This document shows, in pieces, positions 39,001 through 51,000 of a stretch of 64,000 bases of DNA. The position numbers and the translations under genes are program-made. The DNA comes from Hymenolepis diminuta (lineage: Eukaryota > Platyhelminthes > Cestoda > Cyclophyllidea > Hymenolepididae). The notes under the pieces were generated by a model, which worked only from the letters and a program-made list of their open reading frames with translations, was not told the DNA's origin and did not search any database. Numbering within the stretch: position 1 is the first letter of the stretch; each line of letters begins with the position of its first letter. Location of the stretch: NCBI GenBank assembly GCA_900708905.1, contig CAADRB010000024.1, forward strand, positions 1,460,723-1,524,722. The letters are read 5' to 3'.

Positions 39001-42000
39001 GAAAACCCGTCAAGATGCTCTAAATGAGTGCCTGGAATCTGCTCAATTCTATGCTGACGCTGATGAAGCTTCCAGATGGATTCAGGAGAAAATTCATCTT
39101 GTGGAATCAGCTGGAATTCTAAGACATCCCGTTGAGGGAGATCAGGAGTTAGATAAAGCTATGCAAATGTGTGGACCTGACTCAAGCTCAACTATGGTTT
39201 GTTAATTTTAAACTATATTAAATTAATAATTAAGTTTATGTCTTTATTATGCATAATCTTAAATCGACATGCTTTTATTGCAGGCACAAAAAAGACGTCT
39301 AACCAACCTCGAGGCAGAAATGAATGCTTTCCAGTCCAATGACCTTCAACGTCTGAAATACTACTCTACAGTACTGCGAAAGCCCACTGATGGTAATCTG
39401 GTAAGTGTAATTTTAAACATCTCTTTTATTTTATTCCTTTAATTAATAGATTCTTACTACTTACTTACATGTTAGATAAGACCTGAACTTCTCGCTCAGA
39501 AGACAGATGGAGAGAGCTCTGACATTGACAGTGACAATGAAGCTACAACGAACGGTAGTCGGATTGCAGGTGACTCAACAAAGACTGTTGAAGGTCGAGC
39601 GCAAGCTATTGCTCGTTATAGTGCTAAGGATCCCGCTGGAAGAGATATCGATTTAGAGAAGGGAGAGGTAATTCAACTTATTTCTGGACTTATGTTGACG
39701 TTTAACATAGATGGTTGCGGTAATAGCTTGCACCAATGCTGATTGGTGGCATGTAAGAAGGAACGTCAGAGGCCAACGAAATGAAGGATTCGTTCCTGCT
39801 AATCGCTTGAAGCTACTCGTAGCTCCTGTTATCAGAAAGGGAAGTTCTAGTGCTGATGCTCTTAAGGCTGTAAAACGAGAAGCCACTCGTGGACTGAGTA
39901 TCCGTAGGACTCCGTCTGGTGTGTTTTTACTTGTTTCTTTTAAGTAGATGCCTTATAAATTGTAATGTGATTGTATTTAACCACTTTCAGCACGAACCAG
40001 CAACCAACTACACTTCGATAAGGAGAACATTCTTAAGTGTGAACAACGAGTCATACAAGAATTTGATCAACTTCAAAAATGCGTAAAGGTATGCTATTAA
40101 AATAACTATTAAGCAGTACCTGTCTTTAAAGGTGGCTGACTACACGCGTACTCTTGTAGGAGAGAGACAACTGTCTTCAAGACACTTTGGCATGGCATGA
40201 CTTTTCAATGAAATGCAATAACTTCGAGACTTGGATGGCACAGAAGGTACTGGTTAATCAATCATTGAATATTTTATTCAATTATTGTATACCTAATATA
40301 TTTTTTGTTTCAGACCGATCAGTTGCAACGTGACGGTAGAAATGTGAAAAATCATGGTCCTGAAGGAATGCATATTGAAGCAAGTTCCGATCATTAAGGA
40401 TTTTTGAAATACTTGATGAATTGTTGAAAATTTTTAACTCCCTTTAAATCAACTTTAGACTACCATCGAAGAAATATCTAAGGGAGCTCCACTTCTTGCT
40501 GAGATAACCGAATTAGTAGATATCTTATCTGGAAATGTGAGACCGTCTGAAAGATCTCTTTACAAGCGCAATAGTGGGTAAGTCGTCCTGCTTTGAATAA
40601 ATCTTTTGTAACAAACTTATGTTACTTATGCAACTCATTTAGAGATTTGTTCTACAAAAAACCTGCACTGAAACGAATGAAAGAAATTCAAAAGCAGTAA
40701 GATGACACTCTTAAAAAACGTTTAACTTCATCTGTGTAAAATTTAAACTCTAGATATTTTTTTCTAGATGGGATGAGTTGAACAAGCAAAAATCGTCTCT
40801 GGAGTCTGGTCTAGATGGTTCTGGAAGGTAAAGTAGAAATACCGAATCTTAAATACCACTTGTTGTACTAATAAATTAATGATTGTTTTCCCCTGCTTTT
40901 CCCCTTCCAGTTTGGCCCAATTCAATAAATTGGCAGAAACCATGGAGATTCTTCTAGAGGACCGAATTATTCAATTAGAGGCCATGCCTTCTACGGCCCC
41001 TAACAAAGAGGCAAATAGCAAACTTCTGCGAAATGTCAGAGCAATCAAGATCGAGAAGCCGTCATTGAATGAAAAGTTATCTCGTGTAAGATCAACCGGA
41101 AATAGGTAACTGTCTAAACTTTTTATTATTATTTTAATGTTCGTTCAAAATTTGTCTGGAATTTGTCCCATGCTTTTAAAGTGTAATACAGAATTATCCT
41201 AACGATGCTCCTGCAGTTAAATCACGTCTACAAGGGATTGATAAATTGTGGTCCAAGCTTCAGGTGAGCTACAATATCTACTAACAAATTTAAGTAGCGT
41301 GTATTGAGGTCTAATTATTGCTTGTTTTTAGGAACTTCTGAAACGTCATGAGGACATATATGCAACTGCAGCGGCAGATATGGATTTCAGAGAGAAAGTG
41401 GCCGATTTGGAGGGCAAATTAAATGATGCGGAAGAACAGATAGATACATTGGTACCTACTGGTGAAATCGTCGCCAATAAAACGTTATTCCAACAGCTTC
41501 TTCCGACAGATATTCTGAGAGAAAGACTTCGAAAGGCTGATGACATAGACGATAATCTTAATATCTATGACGTAACGTGAGTAGATTTGTCTGACTTTCC
41601 TACCTTAACCTTTAAGAGTTCTTCGAATACCGTCTACTTACATCAGTAAATAATAATGTTTGATATTGTTTATTTTCCTTATCAGTGCTGCGGAATTATG
41701 CGAACAAATTAAGCGACTTCCAGAGGGTGTTGCTTCCAAAGGCAATCTTTGTCAAATCGCGGATGAACTTGCACTGAAGAATGAGAAACTTAAACGAGAC
41801 CTTGAAGGGAAGAAGGATGATCTTGTGAATGCCATTAAAGCACAAGTATGCATAATTATTAAAATATAAAAATCTACAAATTGCTTTGAAACTAATTAGA
41901 CAAGGTTAAGAAGGCACCGCAGTTTGAGAACTTTATATTTAGTTAAGAAATCCAATCATAATACATTTGAACTAGAATCTCAAAATAAATACAAAATGAG

Positions 42001-45000
42001 TCACTACATTAACCAGTGCCAACTAGTCTCGATACTATCTTTAAATGACAAATGGAACTATTGTGAAATGTGTTGAAGTTTTATAACTTTGAATATATAT
42101 TCATTGTGCTTGAAGTATTATTATATTTGCAATGACTTGGACAGATTCTTTGTCAGGTAAGATACATTGGTGATACAAAAAACGCTCCCTTTCACATTTC
42201 TGGATTCACAAAAAATATCATTCTCTACGTTCATTCATGCGCCAGTAAACATCAAGAAATTGGTTGTGCTTACGAGTACTTATTATAGAGTAATGGTTCT
42301 CTATCATTTCGAACTGAATAAGTTGCATTTTATGTCTCTATTTTATCATGCTTTGTGTCTCATATCTATGAGGTGTGGTTCGGTGTTATTCATTTCGTCA
42401 GTTTACCTAATACCATCTCTCTGGCATATTGACAATTACAATACGATGATTCCAAATTCCATTTCAATTTCTTTGTTTTGCGATCTAGAACTTTGCCTCT
42501 GCGTTAGATACAATTGAAGGCAATGTGCGGGAACAAGATACTCGCTTACAGATGAAGGAACCTCTGGTATGAGATACTTTCATTTTCATCTATTTAAGAA
42601 ACAAAAACGCTAAATTTGCAATAAATAGTGAGTTTTGTCTATAACAGGCTTCTCTGACTGATGTAGAAAGGGAAAAACGCAGAGTTGAGCAAATAAAAAT
42701 CGAACTATTGAAGAATATCACCTCAATATCTGTCAACGAAGAGCGCATAGAGGATGCAAAATTCCCCAAGTGAGTTTTATAACGCACTTTTTTATTTTTG
42801 AGGGAAGAAGAAATGTATTAATTAAAACAAAATCGCACAATTAGTTTAGCTGCATGCGAACAATATGCGGTCACAAGGAAAATTTCATAAAGTTATTCAG
42901 AAATTAATAATATTGAAAAGCTAAAGATTTGAACATATAACTCATAACAACGTGATATTGAAGACTGAATGCAAACGATTGTAGATATAAGTCTCACAAA
43001 CCCCTATCCCTCGATGAACAGTCCGCATTAGCTTATAATTAGGTAGATTTTCGATTTAACCATGGGAAAAGAAAATATTATAAGGTCAGGAAAATGTTGG
43101 AGGAATTTGGTCAGTTAGGCGTTCAATTAGTTGAATGGGATCATACTCTAATCTGGTTTCAATGCAGGGTAAAAAGAAGGACGCTATCCCAAGTATCCCT
43201 AATATATTGAATGACTCAAAAATTTTTCAGAGAACTCAACGAACCATTGATGATCAAATGTAAGTCCGTTCGAGATGTCGCAAGTGCAGTTATGAACCGA
43301 ACAGAAGCGAGAGAAGCCGAAGTTGATAGAGTCAAAGTTCATGCGAAATTCCATGACGATGCTGGTGAGTTGGAAGAGTGGTTGGATGAAAAGAGGGTCG
43401 CTGTGGATAATGTTCCAATGAAAGTGACCGAGACCGATCCCATGGACGCTTTGCGTCAAATTCGAGGACGTAAGAAGAAACTTGAAGATATCGATGCAGA
43501 GTTGGTTGCAAATCAGAATGTAATTTTTTAATTAAAAGCTTAAATCCGTTTCTGTTTGAGGTGTAATTGAGCTTATTTGGGTTTCAGGCTCTTGAGACTT
43601 TGAGAGAGCGCTCACGTCAATTACCTAATTGTTCTGATGCAGCAAACTTTCAAGATCCGCAGAAACGTGTTCAAGATATTAACAGCCAATTTGCAGACAT
43701 TCGAAGATCGATTGGAATGAAAATCAATGATCTTTCTAAAGCGGAAACCGCTTCTCAATTCAGTAGTGATGCTGATCAACTCATCAAGGCTTCCATTATA
43801 ACTACTCAACAGTCCGCTGTTCCTAGTAACTTTTTCGAGGAGGAAGGAAATCGAACTTATCCAATACCTCGCAACTACATTGAGGCTATGAATGCACTGA
43901 ACGACTCCAAGGTTAGTTTTAAATAAAGTTTAGCGGGATGTCTGAAGTGTCGATAAATAATAACTAATTTACACCCATTTTCATTTACAGGGACGCAGAC
44001 AAAAGGTGGCGGATGATCTGGCGAAGTTGAACGCATTGGAAGAGAAAGCAAAAAAAAATGGTGCATTAACTCCAGGGTTAGCTGCTCAAATAGGAAAAGA
44101 GCGAGAACGGTAAGTGTCCTACTCCCTATACCTCCTTTCTGACTGCATTCTTTCTACAGGAACTCACATTCTAGGTTTAGTTCTTTAGATTCCCTTTATC
44201 TTCAAATTAAGAATTTAATGCAAATGTACACAAGGTCAACTTAATCTAACATCTTGACTGGTAGAGATTATTATTGTGAAAAGTCATTCTGGTCCTGAAT
44301 TTCATAAATTCTCTTATTCTAGACTTATGAAACAGTTGACTGATCTGGATGCTGAAGTGCAAAGAAATGAGGACTTGGTTGACTGGTATAAGACAGCAGA
44401 TGAAATGAAAATGTTCAAGGACTGGGCAGATACTCAATGCGCTCAAGTTCAAAATGATCTTCGCGGTAAGTCTACCTCCCGCTCTACGCAGAATCACGAC
44501 GGTCAACGCAAAATTCATGAGGTAAGCCATCGAAAGCGGTACCAATTCAAGTCTGAATCTTTTTATTTGATTGTTTTGTTTCTTAACAGCGATTAAAGGA
44601 CGAGAAGAAACGAAGAGATCCCCGTGTTCAGCAGCTGTTGGATGCCAAACAAAGACCAATTCCAGCACTTTTGGCTGGTGACCCACTCGCTGAGCAGATT
44701 CGTCCCAATCTCGCCAGAAGTTGGGAAAACCTTCAATCAGCAATTGATAGTCGATCTCATCAACTGGAAGACGCTGCATCCAATCTGAATATCCTAGGAG
44801 AAATTTCAGATCTTATTCAAGAAATAAATATAAAATCAGCCGAGGTCGATAGGCTCGTCAATGTTAAATCGCTTCAAGCAATCGATTCATCTGTCAAAAA
44901 ACTTCTTGTAAGTTGCTTTAATAATTCAAGGAGCCTTTTTGTATCTTGATTCATTGTGATTATGCTTTAATAAGGATGCTGAAAAGTTTCTGAAGAACAC

Positions 45001-48000
45001 TGAGCCAAAAGTTGCTCATATCAATGTTCGAGTGAATGAGAATCTATCTCCTACTAACCTTCAACCAAATTTGGCCAAGGCCTTGAGTACTTGCCGTGAA
45101 GAGTTAGATGGAGCTATTAAAGACCTGAAGGACAAAATCAACTCAGCAAAGTACGTTTCAATCATAATACTACTTTGAGAAGTTTGTATCTGAGTTCTTC
45201 ATATACTCAATTTTGGCTTTCAGGAGAAGCCTCGTCCTCCAGGGACGAATCTTTGACTTCGACGATAATGCAGAGGATCAACAACACGATATTACGACTG
45301 CTCTTGCCTTTGTTAGTGCCATTGATATTGGAGACGATCCCGAACAAACCGAGGTAAGAATTCTTGCAAGGGAAATCGATATTGTCAAACCTTTACCAGT
45401 TCGGGTGATGATATTTCGTTTTCCTTTCTAGAAATTGAAGAATCGTTGGCAAGTATTTTTAGCAGATCTTCCACAGTTGGTAAATCGTGTGGATGGTTGT
45501 CTTGTGGAAGGGCAAAATTTGTCAAACGACTTGGAAACTCTGATGAATTCCAGAACCTCAAAGATGCAACGCACAGAATCCAAGGACGGAGTTTTCGGCC
45601 TGACTATTAAAGAAATGGAAACGCAACCTCAGTCCATGTATCCACTTTGCAATGACCAGTCTGTTAAGATTGGAATGGATCAGGTGCGATCTCAAATCGA
45701 CCGTTTAGCGCGAGATAAGAGGCTACTGCAGGAACAAGTCCATCTTGCTCAGAGAAGAATTGATCACACAGATGATATATCACGGTAAGATCAATCTGTC
45801 TTTATAAGCATTCTTCAGTTCGTAAATAATCTAACATCTTAAGCGAACAAATTTCCTGCATTTACCATACTTGTTGAGCTCAGGAAGGTTGAACAATGTT
45901 GCACAATATCGGATATCCTAAACCGCTGCACGGGTGGAAACTGTTTGGGCATATAATGAAGAGTGCGTATACATTTGTCAATTTTGTCTTTGTCTACTGG
46001 AACTACTTTTGAGGATGCATCTAATCTAAAAATCAAGTTACTGGATTGATTTCGCTTGCTTTTCGATCATGTTGTATAATTAGATCCCTCCATTTGTCAG
46101 TAATGTAGTGGGCTATCTTGTTTAACGACAATGGTTTGAAAATCTGTCGGCTATCACTGTGTTCTAACTACATAGAAAACCAAATCTGGTTGTTTCGACC
46201 TTTTGCATTCTTCATTAATAACTGTCGACTCCAGAAGAATTAACTGAGGATTTCGAAATATTGGAGACTATGTACAAAGGTCCAATGGACCTCAGAGGAA
46301 ATACGTTTTACCAGATCACAACTTAGTATATTTTTATTAATCATTATTTTTTATATTGATAACCGCGACACATTCAATGCCAAGGAGAGGTCATTCACCG
46401 TGTCCCAATAAGAGCTCATCCTGTAGACAGACACTAGACACCATAGGAATCTTCCAAAAATGCATTTTAAATGGGATGTTATAAATAAATTTAATGAAGG
46501 AAATCAAAAATTCAATTAATTGAAACCATCTGATGATAGAAAAATAGCATTATCTTGGAAAAAGTGATAAAGAACACGATTGGATGATATAAAAGCCATA
46601 GTATCACAGTATATGCTAATTAATTCCTGATTGAGCATTTGCCTTAGAGTCATATTAAGAAAGAGACTTTGATACACAGCCTTATGCTAATCGCATATCA
46701 TAGCAGCTCAGTTTAGAGAGTAGGTTGTGAGATGTTCTCACTCTGTGATATCAGAAGCTGTGTTCCAGAATGTAAAGTGGGTGACCTTCGAAGGTCCTAT
46801 TAATCAGCTGGTTTGTTCTATTAGTGGATGGTAGAAACCCGGGATTTGGAATATCGGTTTTATTTTGATGAGTTCTTCTTTTGTGAGGGCTGCTATTTCA
46901 GGCAAGGGAATATGATGAAGATTCTGCAGAATATCTATTATTGAATCTGAGAGATTTGCTCATTTTCCTCTCTTTTTCAGCTTCGTTCGAACATGGTCAG
47001 ATTTAATGGAATTAATTAGAAATCGGAGCGCCCACCTCACAGGTTTGGGTGCTGCGTTACCTAAAAGCCTTTCTACTCTTGCTGCTCAAGTTAAGAAGCA
47101 TGAAGTACTGGAAATTGAACTAGTTTCAATTCAACAACAGGTATGAATTCAAACTATATCGCTGACTTCAATAATGGCTATCGATTGTGTAAAGGAAATC
47201 TATTTTACTTAAGGTCGATGATACAACTCGGGAAGGCCAAGAATTACTAACAGTTCTACAAGGATCTAAAAATCAGAGTGGAAGAAATTCTAAATCGGAG
47301 TCCCTGATTTCCGATCGAATTAAGCGTCTTCTAGCTGCATGGAAAGAACTCAATGCTAAGATGGTCGAAAGGAGAAAACTTCTCAACCAGTGTAGCAAAT
47401 ATTTGCAATTCTGTGAATCAGTAAGCTCATCTTTAAACTCGAACGATTTACTGGTTTTCAAATCGCTGTTAACGCTGTTTCTTCTCCAAATAGATTCGAG
47501 ATTTCTTCTTCTGGTGCACCGAGACGGAGAATGAAATCACTTCAATTGAACCGATCGCTAAAGCCGCTGCGGAGGCTTTTGAAATGTTGGATCAGAAGCA
47601 AATGAATGCTAATGTAAACGGATCTCAGAAAGCTCCAAATTCAATTGATTGTAGTCAAGCTGAATTGATGCGGGCTCGCTATTTCCGCATGTCTGAAGAA
47701 CTGCAACAGCACTGGAAATCAATACTGATGCAACTAATTGCTGACGCGGAATCTATGATCGATGAAAATCACTATGCTTCCAGTGATGTGGGTTTATATT
47801 TGTCTTTGCTTTATTATGAAATCAATTTGGTTTAAAGATTTATGTGTTTTTTTCGTCACAGTTGAAAAATAAGGTTGATCAAATGGTGATGACCCAGCGT
47901 GACATCGATGATGGATTGAAAAAGTACAATCGTTGGATTCTGCAAATCCTGGATTTGCTCCTTCTAAAGCGGGAAATATCCAAGTTCATGGGTCAAACTA

Positions 48001-51000
48001 CAGTTCAGCAAGCTCGAATTGAAGCTATTCAATTAGAATGCAGTACCTCCGTGACACACTCAAAATACCCCAGCTGTGATAGACTTGAATCCAGTTTAGA
48101 TGTAAGCAATATGCTAATAACGGGATATCATAAGCAAATTCATTTATCCACTGCAAATAACTTCTTTTGATTTTATATTTAGGTGACAAGCATGATCAAA
48201 AGGACGGAGAATATCATTAAAATGATGCAAGCCAACGATGACCATATTGCATCTTTGACGTCTTCGGCAAATTTGATGATACAGAAGAAACACTATGCTT
48301 CGAAACAGATCCATGATGTGGTGAATAGAATGCAGATTGCCCGATCAAATGTTTTGGAGGTATGTTCAAGCTGGTTCGTTAATCAAGGAATACCTATAGT
48401 CATTTCACCTAACAAATTTCTCATGTATATTAGGCATGCAGAATCCAAATAGAAAGTCTGAATCGTCGCCTGGAACAAGTTGTATGGGAAGAAGATGCAA
48501 AAGAAGTTGAATCCTGGTTGACTGAACGAGAAGGAGAGCTTAATGAAATCTTAAAAGTCCCACCAAGTCGAAATAAAAGCCAATTCAGCCAGAAGAATGG
48601 CTCGGCTGAAGAAGGAGAAGACGCTGTTAGAACTCAACTCCAAATTTTGCAACGACAAGACAGATTCCAAGTAAGATTACAAGGGTTCAGACCGTTTAGC
48701 TTTAAAAACAACCTCGCTTATATATTTTTAACTTTTTAGACAACTGTTTCAGCCAATAAGGCGCATATTGAGGATTTACTTACGCGTGGAGCCAAGTTAG
48801 GAGAAATGGAGGAGAAAATAGCTGAAAAAGGTGGATCTGTCGTTGGAAAACGCATTGTTTCCCGTTGTCAAGATATCAACACACGATGGAAGAATCTTAG
48901 AGCCGCTTTGTCGTCAGCGTCGACTGCTCTAGAAGCTTCTCGAGATCTTCTCCTCTATCAAAATGAAGCGGATGCTTTGGAAAGGTGGCTCCGTGAAAAA
49001 GATATCATTTTGTCTAAGGGTGACTTCGGATCGGATTATGATCACTGCATGGCTCTGAAGGAGAAGATTAACGAGCCAGCTGCAGGAAAGATTGTCAATG
49101 ATGCTACGGTCAGAGATTTTAAATCGATTTCTGATCGAATTATTCAAGCCCTTCGTGGACATTCATCTGGCAATTACACCTCTCTCGGGGAATTGAACGA
49201 ACAAACTGCGGATTATGTGGCTAATCGGACATCCGATATTGTCAGCCGTTGGAAACGTGTTCAAGAAAATCTTGGTAAATATGCCGAACAATTGGAGCAA
49301 GCAGCCAAGATACATGAAGTTGTTAGCAAGATCGACGGACTGCTCATTCAGATTAATGATCGAAAGTCAAAGGTAGAACACACTTTCTAATTTTAACTGC
49401 TCTCTAAGTTTCATTTTTACCATTTTTGTTTTAACTTTAGGCCTCCGTGAGAGATGACCTGAAGAAAAGTTTGGCTGTTAATGAATTGGAAGGACTTTTA
49501 AGGAATTTGCAGGTTCAGGAAAGGGATGTTACAGCCATTGAAAAAGAGACGAAAGTGGTTAAAGAAGACGCCAATAAAGTTATAAATTCGCTCACCTCCG
49601 CTGCTTCGAACTCGCAGACATCAAACATTGTTAAAAATATCACCTTCAAGTTGGTATGTGCTCCTCATTATAAGTGATTCTGTTTATTATCTCAGATAAT
49701 TTGCATCATGTTTAATGTTTAATAGAATCTTTTGGAAGTCACAACTAAAGAGACCAAGGCTCTTCAGAAGGAGCGACGGGAGTTACTTGAGTCCAAACTT
49801 GAAGCCCAACGCATATTGGAAGTAAGTTGAAATTCAACTCCGTAATGGAAATATAGAAATATAATCATGACCATTGCTCCAGTTAGAGACACCAGTAATA
49901 ATATTGAGTTTGTCAATCACCCATTAGATACTCACATTTATTTATATAGAAACTCATTCCATCTCTTTCATATGATTATAGGATAGGGCCTTACATATCT
50001 GATTCAATTAATTCCTAACTTGTCCTCTGATCCTGTTACCTTGTATTTTGGTCTTATTCAACTCGATAACCTGATCTGTATCAATTTCACCCCTCTCCTT
50101 CCTCCCTCACTCACTCATTTGAGGACTCTGTAATACTCAATGCTTCTTTGATCACCCTAATTTAGGGGATGTTGGGTGACGTAATAGGATAGATAGAGAG
50201 AGGACGTTTGGTTGACCTTAATTGGCGATAAATTGGAATACAGAGCAGTGAGGACTAAATACAAAGAGAAATCAATAGGGGCCGTGCAGTTGAGATTATT
50301 ACAAGAAATGACACAATAATGGTTTTCGTAAAATAAAAAAATGACTTTCTTAAAATTGTCGGAAGTAAATTGATCTATTTCCGATCGTGTCACTTTTCTA
50401 TTATTTGCATGAAGTACCTGTTATTTATAATAAATAACAGGTTTGATGTACATGGAGTCAAAACATTTTAGGCAGCTTTATTGACACTATGAATTTCTAG
50501 ATTCTTTATTAGAGTGTTCCTTTTCTTACAGGGTTGTCAACAAATCCAAGATTGGTCAAACAAAATAGTGAACGAACTCCAGCCACAAATCGTTGGCACT
50601 GCTATGGTAGGTCTCTTGGGTAAATTCGCTGCTCTCAAACGGAACAAGTCCAATGCTTCTGACCTCCCCGAGGAAGGGAAGCGACGTGCTTTCATTACTC
50701 GGATGCGTAGACGCCTCACTGACTGTCAATCAGAACTTCCTCTGCGTCAGCAACAGTTAAATAGACTCCAAACTCAGACACAACAACTTAAGGCCGACAC
50801 TGTTGAAAGAAAAGCCATTCCAGGTGAACTCAGTCAGACCTCCACATCATTGAGTAAAGCTGCTGATGTTCTAGCCAAATTAGAAATTCAAGTGAATATT
50901 GAGGAGAAACGATTGGTAAATTCCTTTTCTTTTGAAGATAGACGACTATGCATCTTTATTTACCTAATCTGACTATCTTTTATAGGCATTTGCAGCTACC

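Noticed and set aside
39668..39710. Reading through GTAATTCAACTT as SH3 sequence (KGEVIQLI)
   Set aside because: Read-through ends at a TGA before the WW motif. Splicing 43 nt gives an SH3 of exact standard length.
42167..42517. 116-codon open frame between spectrin exons 24 and 25
   Set aside because: It is hydrophobic and low in complexity, overlaps the true exon 25 in another frame, and has no splice sites that would join it in phase.
44246..44779. 177-codon minus-strand open frame, the longest on that strand
   Set aside because: It is antisense to spectrin exons 30-31 and follows from their codon use. No domain or start context supports it.
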